Counted from the stretch's first letter, positions 17,385-26,481 are shown. The stretch: 64,000 nt of DNA from Streptomyces sp. MA5143a (GCF_900290235.1 NZ_OLMK01000043.1:181888-245887); one strand, 5' to 3'. Translations and numbers: made by a program. Notes: generated from the sequence alone by a model not told the origin.

Positions 17385-18353
17385 ATGACCATGCAGGAAA
17401 ATGATTCCCGAACTGAGGGCGAGATCGAGAACGTGGCGGAGAACACCTACGAGTACCTGGTCGGCCGGGAGCGGATCGTGTCCACCGACGGCGTCGAGCT
17501 GTGGGCCGAGGAGTTCGGCGGTCCCGGCGATCCCACGGTGCTGCTGATCATGGGGGCTCAGGCGCAGGGCGTGCAGTGGAACGACGGGCTGGTGCGGCGT
17601 CTCGTCGACGGGGGCCGCCGGGTCGTCCGGTACGACCACCGCGACACCGGCCGCTCCTCCACCGTCGACTACGCCGCCCGCCCGTACACGGTCGCCGACC
17701 TGGCATCCGACGCGCTCGCCGTCCTCGACGCGTTCGGGGTGGACCGCGCGCATCTCGTGGGCGCCTCACTCGGCGGGATCATCGCGCAGCGGATCGCCGT
17801 CACCGCCCCCGAGCGGGTGCTGACCCTGACGAGCCTGTCGTCCCAGCCCCTCGGCACGGACACGGCGGCCGCGGTCCTGCGGGCGATGGAGGGCGCGCCC
17901 CCGGCCCCCGACGAACTGCCGCCGCCCGCGCCGGAGTTGCTGGCGGCGCTCGCCTCCGCCTTCCCCGGCCCGGACACCGGTCCCGAGGAGTACCTCGCCC
18001 TCCGGCTGCCGCTGTGGCGGGTGCTGCACGGCCCGGTGCTGCCGTTCCCCGAGGAGGAGTACCGGGCGACGGAACGGCGGGTGTACGAGCGGGCCCGCGA
18101 TCTGCTCGCCGGGTTGAACCACACGCTCGCCGGGGCCGCCGGCGGTGACTCCACGGCGGACCTCGCCTCCGTCACCGCGCCGACGCTCGTGCTGCACGGC
18201 ACCGAGGACCCGATGTTCCCGCCCCCGCACGCCGAGGCCACCGTCGCAGCGATCCCGGGCGCCCGTCTGGTCATGGTCGAGGGCATGGGCCACACCCTGC
18301 CCCCGGCCCTGGACACCCGCCTCGCCGATGAGATCCTGCGCCACACGGCCTGA
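17385..18353 (+). CDS. alpha/beta hydrolase
   Basis: A 322-aa cytoplasmic alpha/beta-hydrolase. The nucleophile elbow is LVGASLGGIIAQRIA (Ser near residue 126). The acid is probably Asp in HGTEDPMFPP and the His is in EGMGHTLPPAL. A second in-frame ATG lies two codons downstream (MTMQE). The N-terminal 25 residues are acidic and unlike an export signal. It is divergent from a TetR regulator. The family covers esterases, epoxide hydrolases, haloperoxidase-like enzymes and polyketide hydrolases, and nothing here fixes the substrate. Confidence 0.85.
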   Translation: MTMQENDSRTEGEIENVAENTYEYLVGRERIVSTDGVELWAEEFGGPGDPTVLLIMGAQAQGVQWNDGLVRRLVDGGRRVVRYDHRDTGRSSTVDYAARPYTVADLASDALAVLDAFGVDRAHLVGASLGGIIAQRIAVTAPERVLTLTSLSSQPLGTDTAAAVLRAMEGAPPAPDELPPPAPELLAALASAFPGPDTGPEEYLALRLPLWRVLHGPVLPFPEEEYRATERRVYERARDLLAGLNHTLAGAAGGDSTADLASVTAPTLVLHGTEDPMFPPPHAEATVAAIPGARLVMVEGMGHTLPPALDTRLADEILRHTA

Positions 18354-18440
18354 GCGCGAGCCGCTTGGGCACGGCGGACTCGGCCGCGTGTGGTCCGGGC
18401 ATGGGCGGCGGCCCGAGCGCGTGCGGCCTCCGCCCCCGAA

Positions 18441-19418
18441 TCAGCCGGTCGTCGCGGCCGAGCGGGCGCGGAACGTGCGGCGGTACGTGTCCGGCGGCAC
18501 TCCGACCGTGCGGTTGAAGTGCCGCCGCAGGGTCGTCGCCGTACCCATGCCGGTGGCCTCCGCGATGGCGTCCACCCCGTCGTCGGTGGCCTCCAGCAAC
18601 TCCTGGGCCCGCCGGATGCGTTGGGTCAGCAGCCACTGCAAGGGGGTGGTGCCGGTCGCCGCCCGGAAGTTGCGGCCCAGATGACGGGCGCTCATGTTCG
18701 CCTTGCGCGCCAGGTCCTCCACGGTGAGCGGCTGGTCGAGGCGTTCCAGCACCCAGGGGAGCAGCGCGCCGAGCGGATGGTCGTCGCGCGCGGGCACCGG
18801 GGCCGTGACGAACTGGGCCTGGCCGCCCGCCCGGTGCGGCGGTACGACCAGCCGCCGGGCCGCGGTGTTGGCGACCGCCGAACCGTGGTCCTGGCGCACC
18901 AGATGCAGACAGAGGTCCAGCGCGGCGGCCTTGCCCGCGGACGTCAGCACGCTGCCGTTGTCCACGTACAGCACGTCCGGGTCGACCTCCACCTCCGGGT
19001 GGCGGGCGGCCAGGACGTCCGTGTGGGCCCAGTGCGTGGTCGCCCGTCTGCCGTCCAGCAGGCCGGCGGCGGCCAGCACGAACGCGCCCGTGCACAGCGA
19101 GGCCACCCGTGCGCCCGCCTCGTGGGCCGCGCGCACCGCGTCGACGAGGGCGGCGGGCGGCTCCACGTCGACGTCGGCCCAGCCGGGCACGATCACCGTG
19201 TCCGCGTGCGGGAGTCGCTCCAGCCCGTGGTCGGGTTCCATCAGGAACCGGCCGACCCGCACCGCGTCCGGTCCGCAGACCGAGACGTCGTACCAGGGGC
19301 CGGGGACGCCGTCCGGGACGGACGCGAAGATCTCGTAGGCCACGGACAGTTCGAAGTGCAGCATGCCCTCGGTGACGGCCAGCGCGACGGAAGCCATGTC
19401 CGGAATTGTACGCGGCAT
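18441..19418 (-). CDS. GlxA-type regulator (DJ-1/PfpI domain plus AraC HTH)
   Basis: A 325-aa GlxA-family regulator. The N-terminal class I glutamine-amidotransferase-like domain (DJ-1/PfpI fold) has the nucleophile-elbow-like ARVASLCTGAFVLAAAGLLD with Cys in place. The C-terminal AraC domain carries two helix-turn-helices (LTVEDLARKANMSARHLGRN, IAEATGMGTATTLRRHFNRT) and the family ending GVPPDTYRRTF. An alternative start is ATG 19397; neither has a strong ribosome site. It is divergent from a saccharopine-dehydrogenase-like gene, which it may regulate. The ligand is unknown. Confidence 0.88.
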   Translation of the reverse strand: MPRTIPDMASVALAVTEGMLHFELSVAYEIFASVPDGVPGPWYDVSVCGPDAVRVGRFLMEPDHGLERLPHADTVIVPGWADVDVEPPAALVDAVRAAHEAGARVASLCTGAFVLAAAGLLDGRRATTHWAHTDVLAARHPEVEVDPDVLYVDNGSVLTSAGKAAALDLCLHLVRQDHGSAVANTAARRLVVPPHRAGGQAQFVTAPVPARDDHPLGALLPWVLERLDQPLTVEDLARKANMSARHLGRNFRAATGTTPLQWLLTQRIRRAQELLEATDDGVDAIAEATGMGTATTLRRHFNRTVGVPPDTYRRTFRARSAATTG

Positions 19419-19554
19419 GTCGTTCCGGACACTCACCTGGAGGCCGCCAACTTCGCCAGGATGGTCACAACAGCACGACGGAACGCCGGTGCCACGCGGG
19501 GCTTCTCGCGTATGGCGACGGCGACGGCGACGGCGGCGAACGGTGGGAGAGACG

Positions 19555-20607
19555 ATGGGTACGGCAACGGGGTCGGGGCGGCGCACGGTGGCGGTCTTCG
19601 GCGCGTACGGGCACACCGGGCGGTTCGTGGTGGCGGAGCTGCGGGCACGCGGCTTCCACCCGGTGGCGGTCGGGCGGGACGCCGGCAAACTGCGGGCGTT
19701 CGCGGCCGCCGAGCCGGGACCGGCGCTCGACGCCCGGACGGCCTCGGTCGACGACGCGGCCTCGCTCGACCGCGCGCTGGCGGGCGCCGACGCGGTGATC
19801 AACTGCGCCGGGCCCTTCGCGGTGACCGCCGCCCCGGTGATCGAGGCGGCTCTGCGCGCCGGGATCCCGTACGTGGACGTGGCCGCCGAGATCGAGGCCA
19901 ACGCCGACACCTTCGCCCACTTCACCGAACGGGCCCGTGCCGCCGGGGCTCTGATCGTCCCGGCGATGGCCTTCTACGGCGGCCTCGGCGACCTGCTCGT
20001 CACGGCGGCGATGGGGGACTGGACGGCGGCCGACGAGGCGCACATCGCGTACGGGCTGAGCGGATGGCACCCCACGGCAGGGACCCGCGCGGCGGGCGCC
20101 GTCTCCCGGGAGCGCAGGGACGGCCGCCGGGTGCGCTACGCGAACGGCGGGCTGGAGTACCGGGACGACGCCGCGCCCGGCCTGAAGTGGTCCTTCCCCG
20201 AGCCGATGGGCACCAGGGCCGTCATCGGCGAGTTCAGCATGGCCGACATCGTCACCGTGCCCAGCCATCTGTCCGTCCCCGACGTGACCACGTACATGAC
20301 CGTCGAGGCCGCCGGTGAACTGGCGGATCCGGAGACCCCGGCGCCCACCGCGTCCGACGAGCAGGGGAGGTCCGCGCAGACCTTCCTCGTCGACGCCGTC
20401 GTCCGCTCCGGCGGGGTGGAGCGGCGGGCCGTGGCGCGCGGCCAGGACATCTACGCCGTCAGCGCGCCCCTCGCGGTGGAGGCGGTGGACCGCGTCCTCA
20501 CGGGGCGGACCCGTGCGAAGGGTGTCGTCTCCGCCGGGGCGGCTTTCGACGCGACGGACTTCCTGCGGGCGCTGTCGGCGCACCTCACCGTCGAACTGGT
20601 CGGGTGA
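19555..20607 (+). CDS. saccharopine dehydrogenase-like NAD(P)-binding protein / trans-enoyl-reductase-like
   Basis: A 350-aa protein. It starts with a Rossmann NAD(P) motif, VAVFGAYGHTGRFVVAELRA (G-x-x-G-x-x-G variant), and continues with ADAVINCAGPFAVTAAPVIE and IPYVDVAAEIEANADTFAHF, typical of the saccharopine-dehydrogenase NADP family that includes mycobacterial trans-acting enoyl reductases. The ATG at 19555 has GGGAGAGACG in front. It lacks membrane segments. The gene is divergent from a GlxA-type regulator. I cannot name the substrate; true saccharopine dehydrogenase activity is unlikely outside a lysine pathway. Confidence 0.78.
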   Translation: MGTATGSGRRTVAVFGAYGHTGRFVVAELRARGFHPVAVGRDAGKLRAFAAAEPGPALDARTASVDDAASLDRALAGADAVINCAGPFAVTAAPVIEAALRAGIPYVDVAAEIEANADTFAHFTERARAAGALIVPAMAFYGGLGDLLVTAAMGDWTAADEAHIAYGLSGWHPTAGTRAAGAVSRERRDGRRVRYANGGLEYRDDAAPGLKWSFPEPMGTRAVIGEFSMADIVTVPSHLSVPDVTTYMTVEAAGELADPETPAPTASDEQGRSAQTFLVDAVVRSGGVERRAVARGQDIYAVSAPLAVEAVDRVLTGRTRAKGVVSAGAAFDATDFLRALSAHLTVELVG

Positions 20608-20648
20608 CCGGCTGGGCGTAGCCGCCCCCGAAGCCCCCCGGCGACGCG

Positions 20649-20683
20649 ACGGGCTCCCGGCCGACGAACGGCGGGGAGCCCGT
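20649..20683. terminator. bidirectional hairpin terminator
   Basis: ACGGGCTCCC and GGGAGCCCGT form a perfect 10-bp stem around a 15-base loop. It lies in the 96-bp gap between the convergent oxidoreductase and endonuclease genes. Confidence 0.75.
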
Positions 20684-20703
20684 GCGGCACGGCGCCGCCG
20701 CCG

Positions 20704-21507
20704 TTACCAGATCGCCTCGACCCACTCCGGGTGGTCGATGAACGGGTTCCGGTTGCCCTGGTAGTTGGAGTAGATGACGTCGTTGCGGCGCTCTTCCCAC
20801 GCGTCCGGCGGGTCCTCGTCGTTCCAGGCCTTCAGGACGGAGAGCCGGCCGTGGAAGCGGGTGCCGCCGTTGTTCACGGCGTCGTTGGGCTCCAGGTCGG
20901 GCCAGCTGTCGTCCCCTTCGTAGCGGACGGCCATGTAGAGGATCATGCGGGCCACGTCGCCCTTGACCGCGTCGCGCGGCTCGAAGGAGTTCGAGTCGAT
21001 GAGGCTGCCGCCGCTGTTGGTGAAGGCGCTGCCGCCGTTGTCGAAGTCGAGGTTGCCGCGCCGGGCGTTGACCTGGACGTCCTCGGCCCGCAGGTGGTGC
21101 AGGTCGGTGCCGGGGCCGGCGGACGTGCCGAAGTCGCCGTGGGACTGGGCCCACACGTGCTCGCGGTTCCAGTTGCCGGTGTTGCCGCCGTTGAGGGACT
21201 TGCTGCGGGAGATGCCGCTGTACAGCAGCTTCACGTTGCTGCTGTTGTTGGGGTCCTGGTCGGTGACCTTCAGCGCGTTCCAGACCGCCGAGTACGAGAT
21301 GGAGGTCTGGTCGCTGATGATCGTGTGCAGCGAGGACTTCAGCGCCGTGCCGGTCTTGCCGATCGCGTTCGCGTAGTACGTGTCGTCGTACGCCGTCGTC
21401 GTCGCCGAGGCGGGGGCGGCGGTGGCCGCCGGCAGGACGAGACCGGCGAGCACGGCCGACGTCGCGAGCGCGACCGTCTTCCAACTGCGTATCCGCGCAG
21501 CAGGCAT
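20704..21507 (-). CDS. secreted endonuclease I-family nuclease
   Basis: A 267-aa exported nuclease of the EndA/endonuclease I (His-Me finger) family. A signal peptide runs about residues 1-35 (SWKTVALATSAVLAGLVLPA, cleavage after ASA). The catalytic region is NWNREHVWAQSHGDFG followed by TDLHHLRAEDVQVNARRGN, giving the His-Me His and the metal-binding Asn and His residues. It probably degrades extracellular DNA for phosphate or nitrogen. It stands alone; the upstream 230 bp (21508-21736) contains no further gene that I can see. Confidence 0.9.
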   Translation of the reverse strand: MPAARIRSWKTVALATSAVLAGLVLPAATAAPASATTTAYDDTYYANAIGKTGTALKSSLHTIISDQTSISYSAVWNALKVTDQDPNNSSNVKLLYSGISRSKSLNGGNTGNWNREHVWAQSHGDFGTSAGPGTDLHHLRAEDVQVNARRGNLDFDNGGSAFTNSGGSLIDSNSFEPRDAVKGDVARMILYMAVRYEGDDSWPDLEPNDAVNNGGTRFHGRLSVLKAWNDEDPPDAWEERRNDVIYSNYQGNRNPFIDHPEWVEAIW

Positions 21508-21736
21508 GAGGGGTTGTCCCTTCCCAGAGGGCCGCGTGGAACGAGGGGTGGTTCGGGGAGTCTCGGTCTACGCGGGTTGACTGTGTGGGTAATCGAGAGA
21601 TTGGCATGGACGGGTCAGTCCGTGTGTAAAGAGCAGGGGGCGGTTCGGTGACGTTTTTGAGAACGCGTCAACTTCGTTGTACACAAAGCCCTCTGCGCGC
21701 CCGGATCCAAGGGAAGACCCTCATTGACGTGCGACG

Positions 21737-22567
21737 TCAGGCGTGCAGCGGGCCGGCGGGGGAGGTCGCCGAGGCCCGGAGCTCCAGCAGCGTCAGATAG
21801 CGGCTGACGTGGGTGGCCGCGTGGAGCATGGCGACGCCCCGTGCGGTCAGCTTGCTCTGCCAGTCGCCGAGGGAGGCGGCCAGGGCGTCCGCGCCGCCGG
21901 CCGTGCGGATCCGCCGGACCACGGTGGCGATGTGGTCCAGTGGGTGGCCGCCGCGCCGCAGCAGATGGGCCAGCTCGGCGTCGCGGACGTCGTCCGCGCG
22001 GAAGACGCGGTACCCGGTGGCCGGGTCACGCGCGGGGGCGAGGACGCCGGCCTCCTCCCACTTCCGCAGCGTGGCCGGGGTGACGTCCAGATGGCGGGCC
22101 AGCTCGCCGACGGTCCAGGCCCGATGGGCCCCTGACCCCGTCGCCGTCGCCGCCGTCGCCCCCGTCGCCCCCGACGGCTCTGCCGGCCCCGGCCCCGGCC
22201 TGGTCGCCTCCTTCGCCTCCGTCGGCCCCGCCCGCTCCGCCGTCAGTCGGCCGAGGGCGTCCCGTACCGCTGCGAGGGTCTCCCGGTCACGGAGCAGCCC
22301 GCTGTGGCCGTGGTCGATGAGGGTCAGCGCGTCGTCGAGCGCGCCGTCGTGGAGCGCGCGCATGATCCGCCCGGCGGTCGCGTGCCCGTACGTCGGGACC
22401 AGGGCGAGGAAGGCGCGCAGGGCCGCCGCGTGCACCTCGGTGTAGAGGCGGTAGCCGCTGTCCGTGCGCTCGGCGGGCGGGAGGAAGCCGTCCCGCTCGT
22501 AGTTGCGGACCGCCTGGGCCGAGAGGCCGTGCTCACGCGCGAGATCGGAAGGTCGCAGGCTCGTCAT
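21737..22567 (-). CDS. MerR-family regulator with two MerR-type HTH domains (TioE-like)
   Basis: A 276-aa regulator with two MerR helix-turn-helices. The first is N-terminal (RPSDLAREHGLSAQAVRNYE, then GYRLYTEVHAAALRAFLALV). The second is central (WTVGELARHLDVTPATLRKW, RDPATGYRVFRADDVRDAEL). A Pro/Thr/Ala-rich linker joins them. This layout matches proteins called TioE family. I chose ATG 22567, just downstream of an inverted-repeat arm; a longer form could start at 22588. It is divergent from an erythromycin-esterase-like gene. The 9-bp inverted repeat between them is the likely operator, so the pair looks like a drug-sensing module. Confidence 0.85.
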   Translation of the reverse strand: MTSLRPSDLAREHGLSAQAVRNYERDGFLPPAERTDSGYRLYTEVHAAALRAFLALVPTYGHATAGRIMRALHDGALDDALTLIDHGHSGLLRDRETLAAVRDALGRLTAERAGPTEAKEATRPGPGPAEPSGATGATAATATGSGAHRAWTVGELARHLDVTPATLRKWEEAGVLAPARDPATGYRVFRADDVRDAELAHLLRRGGHPLDHIATVVRRIRTAGGADALAASLGDWQSKLTARGVAMLHAATHVSRYLTLLELRASATSPAGPLHA

Positions 22568-22570
22568 CGT

Positions 22571-22629
22571 TTGAGACTTTACGGTCATGACGAGCGGCCG
22601 CGCACGCGGAATGCGAAGCCAAGTCTCAA
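22571..22629. promoter_or_regulatory. candidate MerR operator: spaced 9-bp inverted repeat
   Basis: TTGAGACTT (22571-22579) and AAGTCTCAA (22621-22629) are exact reverse complements 41 bp apart. They sit in the divergent gap, one arm next to the MerR start and one 30 bp before the esterase ATG. Classic MerR sites are tighter, so each arm may be half of a separate site or of a looped dimer. Confidence 0.55.
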
Positions 22630-22658
22630 CCGGACCTTCACAGATACGATGGAGGCTC

Positions 22659-23807
22659 ATGAGTCAGGACATCCGAGACTTCGTGCCCCCGTCGTGCGAC
22701 CTTCTGGCGCTCGGCGAACCCACCCACCAGGAACCGGCCTTCGCGCGGCTCCGCAACGACCTGTTCGCCGAGCTGGTCGGGCACGGCTTCCGCTCCGTCG
22801 CCCTGGAGACGGACCGCGTGGCCGCGCTCACCGTGGACGACTACGTCCGGGAGGGCATCGGCACCCTCGACACGGTGATGCGCGAGGGCTTCTCCCACGG
22901 CTTCGGCGAACTGGACGGCAACCGGCGGCTGATCGCCTGGATGCGCGCGTACAACGAGGGCCGGACGCCCGAGGAGCGGCTGACGTTCCACGGCTTCGAC
23001 GCCCCGCTGGAGACCATGAGCGCCCCCAGCCCCCGCCCCTACCTCGAACACGCCGCCGCCTACCTGCGGCACAGCCCGGCCCCCGGCCCCGATCTCGACT
23101 TCGCCCACCTCGTGGGCGACGACGAGCGATGGAGCCGTACGGAGGCGGTCCTCGACCCCGCCCGGTCGGTCGGCGACTCGGCGGACGCCGCACGGCTGCG
23201 GGTGATCGCCGACGACATGCTCGCCGCGCTCCACGAACGCGCGCCGGAGCTCATCGCGGCGACCTCGCGGGACGCCTGGGCGCGGGCCAGGATCCACCTC
23301 ACCGCCGTCCTCGGTCTGCTGCGCTACCACCGGGAGGCGGCCCAGCGCATCGAGGAGGGCGCGCGGGTGACCCGGCTGTGCGTCACCCGGGACGTGCTCA
23401 TGGCCCACAACCTCCTCGACATCCGCCGGGCCGAGGCCCGCCGCGGTCCGACCCTGGTCTTCTCCCACAACCTCCACCTCCAGCGGAACCCCGGCACCCT
23501 GCGCATGGGGGACACGGAGGTGAACTGGTACGGCGCCGGAGCCGTCGTGGCGTCGCTGGAGGGCGAGCGGTACACCTTCGTCGCCGGCAGCCTCGGCCGC
23601 AGCGAGGCCATCGCGCTCGGGGAACCCGACCCGGACACCTACGAGGGAGGTCTGCAAGGCCGGGTCGCCACCTGGGCCCTGATCCCGGCCGCCGCGATCC
23701 CGGCCGCCCGCACCCGTACCGACACCACACCCCCGCAGGGCTATTTCCCCCTGGACCGGGCGACTTTGGACGGCGCCGACGCGGTCCTGCACATCACGGC
23801 GGGGTGA
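22659..23807 (+). CDS. erythromycin esterase-family hydrolase
   Basis: A 382-aa member of the erythromycin esterase family (EreA/EreB and many uncharacterised homologues). The active-site start LLALGEPTHQEPAFARLRND corresponds to the Ere GExTH motif with Glu and His. Further family segments are VALETDRVAALTVDDYVREG and LVFSHNLHLQRNPGTLRMGD, with a second conserved His. It has no signal peptide, so it is cytoplasmic. GGAGG precedes ATG 22659. Divergent transcription from a MerR regulator suggests induction by a small molecule. Macrolide hydrolysis is possible but most family members are not proven macrolide esterases. Confidence 0.85.
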   Translation: MSQDIRDFVPPSCDLLALGEPTHQEPAFARLRNDLFAELVGHGFRSVALETDRVAALTVDDYVREGIGTLDTVMREGFSHGFGELDGNRRLIAWMRAYNEGRTPEERLTFHGFDAPLETMSAPSPRPYLEHAAAYLRHSPAPGPDLDFAHLVGDDERWSRTEAVLDPARSVGDSADAARLRVIADDMLAALHERAPELIAATSRDAWARARIHLTAVLGLLRYHREAAQRIEEGARVTRLCVTRDVLMAHNLLDIRRAEARRGPTLVFSHNLHLQRNPGTLRMGDTEVNWYGAGAVVASLEGERYTFVAGSLGRSEAIALGEPDPDTYEGGLQGRVATWALIPAAAIPAARTRTDTTPPQGYFPLDRATLDGADAVLHITAG

Positions 23808-24040
23808 GGACCCCGGCGGGCGGGGAGCGGTCGGACGGACGGGTAGGAGGACGGACGGGCGGGTCGGCGGGGCGGGTGCGGCAGGGCAACCTCCGGGGGC
23901 GCCCTTTCGTCTTCCTTCCTGGGCCTGCAACCCTGTGTACGACTTGTGACCAGCCGACCGACCCGACCCGTTCACCGGAGAACCCATGCCGTCCAGTGCG
24001 AAGAGACCCAGCCGGCTGAACGACACCATGGCCGCATAAG

Positions 24041-25405
24041 TTGATATCCACAGCCTCGCGGGTGCTCTCGCGAATAAGCAGCGGAATCTCCTCCGTCGAA
24101 TGGCGCCGGCCCCGCGTCCTGCTGTGGGCCGCGATGAGCGTGACGACGCTGGGCTTCTTCGTCGCGCTGGAGATCGCCGCCCGCCACTACGGACTGCCGG
24201 GACCGCTCACCAACCAGGCCCGGGAAGTCGTTTTCGCCCCCAAATCGGGGCCCTTGCTGTACGCCAGCATGGCGCTGACGATGGTGGTGCTCACCTGGCG
24301 GCAACGACTGGTCGCGGCCGCCGTCGCCGTCGGCATCGACCTCGTCTTCTTCCTGGTGCGGTGGGCCGCGGGCGCCGACATGATGTTCGGCAACGGCGCG
24401 CTGTGGGTGATCCTCGGCTGCGCCGTCATCGCCCTCACCCGCCGCACCGGCGCGGAGAGAACCCTGCTCCTCAAGGGCGTCGGGCTGGGGCTGCTACTGG
24501 TCGCCGGCCGCAAGACCGGTGACACGTGGCTGCTCATCACCTCCAAGACCCAGCCGCTGGTGCTCGACCAGTACCTGGCCTCCGCCGACCACGCGCTCGG
24601 CAACCCGTCATGGCTGATGGGCCGACTGGTCCGGGCCACCGGACCCGTCGGCACCCACCTCCTCGACTGGATCTACATCCAGCTCGCGGTGGCCGCCGTC
24701 GCCGTCGCCCTCCACCAGCTCCGCCATGTGGTGGCCGAACGCCGCTTCCCCCGCCACCACCTGGTGCGCACCTTCCTGGTGATCGGCCTCCTCGGGCCCG
24801 GCATCTACATGATCTTCCCGGTGGTGGGGCCGGTCTTCGCCTACGGGGGCGGCGCCATGGGAACCGGCGGCGCGCACTGGGCCGTGGCCGACCTGTGGCC
24901 GCACACGGCCCCGCCGGTCGGCGTCCCGGAAGCCATGCCGTACGACGGGGTCACCCCCCGCAACTGCATGCCCAGCCTGCACACCGCGTGGGCCACCGCG
25001 ATCTTCCTCCACTCCCGCGGCGGCCCCCGCGCCCTGCGCTACGCGGGCACGTTCTGGCTGGTCGCCACGCTCTGCGCGACGCTCGGCTTCGGCTACCACT
25101 ACGGCGTGGACCTCATCGCCGGTGTCGTGTTCACCCTCACCATCGAGGCGGCCCTGCGCACCTACGACCGAGGCTGGGACCGCTCCGGACTCCGCCTGGT
25201 CGCCTACGGCTCGACCGTGTTCGTGGCGCTGCTGGTGTCGTACCGCTGGCTGCCGGAGGAGATGGCCAGGTACCCGTGGATGGCCGGACCGATGCTGCTC
25301 ACCGCCATGGGGTCCGTGATCTACGGCTATGCGCGCACCGCCGGCCGGTGGGAGCCGAAGGCCGCGCCGCTGCCCAGGCCGGAACGACGACTCGAACTGG
25401 TGTGA
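24041..25405 (+). CDS. PAP2/Aur1-type membrane phosphatase or phosphotransferase
   Basis: A multi-pass membrane protein of about 454 aa. It begins with a TM segment near LLWAAMSVTTLGFFVALEIA and has at least eight hydrophobic helices. The PAP2 catalytic motifs are in the C-terminal half: NCMPSLHTAWATAIF and, after a TM, GFGYHYGVDLIAGVVFTLT, with SLH and H-x3-D. These resemble the inositolphosphotransferase Aur1/Ipt1-type PAP2_3 group rather than simple PAP2 phosphatases. The start is uncertain: TTG 24041 is the longest form, GTG 24060 and ATG 24134 are alternatives, and none has a clear ribosome site. The gap 23808-24040 holds no gene that I can support. The gene ends in a strong terminator. 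Confidence 0.8.
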   Translation: MISTASRVLSRISSGISSVEWRRPRVLLWAAMSVTTLGFFVALEIAARHYGLPGPLTNQAREVVFAPKSGPLLYASMALTMVVLTWRQRLVAAAVAVGIDLVFFLVRWAAGADMMFGNGALWVILGCAVIALTRRTGAERTLLLKGVGLGLLLVAGRKTGDTWLLITSKTQPLVLDQYLASADHALGNPSWLMGRLVRATGPVGTHLLDWIYIQLAVAAVAVALHQLRHVVAERRFPRHHLVRTFLVIGLLGPGIYMIFPVVGPVFAYGGGAMGTGGAHWAVADLWPHTAPPVGVPEAMPYDGVTPRNCMPSLHTAWATAIFLHSRGGPRALRYAGTFWLVATLCATLGFGYHYGVDLIAGVVFTLTIEAALRTYDRGWDRSGLRLVAYGSTVFVALLVSYRWLPEEMARYPWMAGPMLLTAMGSVIYGYARTAGRWEPKAAPLPRPERRLELV

Positions 25406-25450
25406 GCGGCTGAAGGGCTGAGGAGGGCCCGCCTCAGCCCTTCAACCGCT
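25405..25450. terminator. long hairpin terminator after the PAP2 gene
   Basis: AGCGGCTGAAGGGCTGAGG pairs with its near-complement CCTCAGCCCTTCAACCGCT across a 7-8-base loop, with one mismatch. It begins at the stop codon of the PAP2 gene. It also covers the 3' end of a minus-strand open frame, supporting the view that this frame is decayed. Confidence 0.8.
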
Positions 25451-25620
25451 CACCCAGCTCGTCGAGGTCGGACACGAACCACGTCTGACGGTTGCGGTCG
25501 CACTCGCGGACGAAGTCCCGCAGGGCCGTACTCGCCGTCGTGTGGCGGGAGATGTCGCCGACGACGGCGAGGCCCACGCACAACGGGCACGTCGTGGATG
25601 GTCCGCAGGGTGATCGTCAT
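25436..25620 (-). pseudogene. possible frameshifted small gene of unknown function
   Basis: A plausible protein start, MTITLRTIHDVPVV (ATG 25620), is followed by a change of frame near 25575. It then continues with a natural-looking tail, VVGDISRHTTASTALRDFVR, ending LGERLKG at 25436. Neither frame alone gives a normal protein over the whole length. I do not recognise the family. The remaining bases from 25621 to 25792 contain nothing convincing. A sequencing error or a small decayed gene are both possible. Confidence 0.25.
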
Positions 25621-25792
25621 GGACGTCGACGCCGTGTGTCGGGCGGGCCCCCGGGCCACGCGTTTCCGGCCTTGGCCGACGACGACCCGCGCGTCCGTGC
25701 GGCCCTGCGCCGTGCCGCCGTGGGCACCGCTCGCGCTGCTCACCCGGGCCCGCCGAGGGCGCGCGGAGGCCTCCGGGGTAGTGCTCAGGGGC

Positions 25793-26182
25793 CTATGCGC
25801 TGTGGACGAGCTGGATCAGGTTGCCGCAGGTGTCGTCCAGGACGGCGGTGGTGACCGGGCCCATCTCCAGCGGCGGCTGCGTGAAGCGCACGCCGAGCGC
25901 GCTCAGGCGGTCGTACTCCGCGGGGACGTCGTCCACGGCGAAGGACGTGGCCGGGATGCCGTCCTCGACCAGAGCCGCCTTGTACGGCCGCACCGCCGGG
26001 TGACCGGAGGGCTCCAGCAGCAGCTCGGTCCCCTCGGGCTCCTCCGGGGAGACCACGGTCAGCCACCGGTCCGTGCCGCCCATCGGGACGTCGTGCTTCT
26101 TCACGAAGCCCAGCACGTCCGTGTAGAAGCGCAGGGCCTTCTCCTGGTCGTCGACGAAGACGCTGGTGATGTGGATCCTCAT
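25793..26182 (-). CDS. VOC (glyoxalase/dioxygenase-fold) family protein
   Basis: A 129-aa single-chain VOC protein with two beta-alpha-beta-beta-beta units. MRIHITSVFVDDQEKALRFY starts the first and ATSFAVDDVPAEYDRLSALG starts the second. The ending AVLDDTCGNLIQLVHSA gives the usual metal-site Glu position as Gln, so metal catalysis is uncertain. Its ATG overlaps the ArsR stop codon (ATGA), meaning translational coupling. The pairing of ArsR regulators with such small VOC proteins is common, and the VOC protein may bind or alter the inducing compound. Confidence 0.88.
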   Translation of the reverse strand: MRIHITSVFVDDQEKALRFYTDVLGFVKKHDVPMGGTDRWLTVVSPEEPEGTELLLEPSGHPAVRPYKAALVEDGIPATSFAVDDVPAEYDRLSALGVRFTQPPLEMGPVTTAVLDDTCGNLIQLVHSA

Positions 26183-26472
26183 GGGGTGCTCTCCGGTCCG
26201 TCGGGCCTGAGCCATCGGGTCATGATGCGCTCCAGGGGCTCGGTGTTCAGATCATGGAACTTGTAGCGGCCCTGGCGGCGCGTGACGACCAGACCCGCCG
26301 ACTCCAGGACTGCCAGATGCTGGCTGATCGCCTGCCGGGACAGCCCCAGACCGTGCTTGGTGACCAGTCGCGCGCATATCTCGAACAGCGTCTGCCCGTC
26401 CCGTTCCACCAGCTCGTCGAGGATGCGCCGCCGGGTCGGGTCGGCCAGCGCCTTGAACACATCCTCCGCCAT
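26179..26472 (-). CDS. ArsR-family winged-helix repressor
   Basis: A 97-aa ArsR/SmtB-type repressor. It starts MAEDVFKALADPTRRRILDE and has the recognition helix GLSRQAISQHLAVLESAGLV and the wing TRRQGRYKFHDL. It lacks the CxC metal site of ArsR proper, so it probably senses something other than arsenic. I prefer ATG 26472 because GGAGG lies just upstream and the perfect palindrome at 26482-26507 precedes it. A longer start at 26490 would run into the operator. It is first in a two-gene operon with the VOC protein. Confidence 0.9.
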   Translation of the reverse strand: MAEDVFKALADPTRRRILDELVERDGQTLFEICARLVTKHGLGLSRQAISQHLAVLESAGLVVTRRQGRYKFHDLNTEPLERIMTRWLRPDGPESTP

Positions 26473-26481
26473 GCCCTCCAC

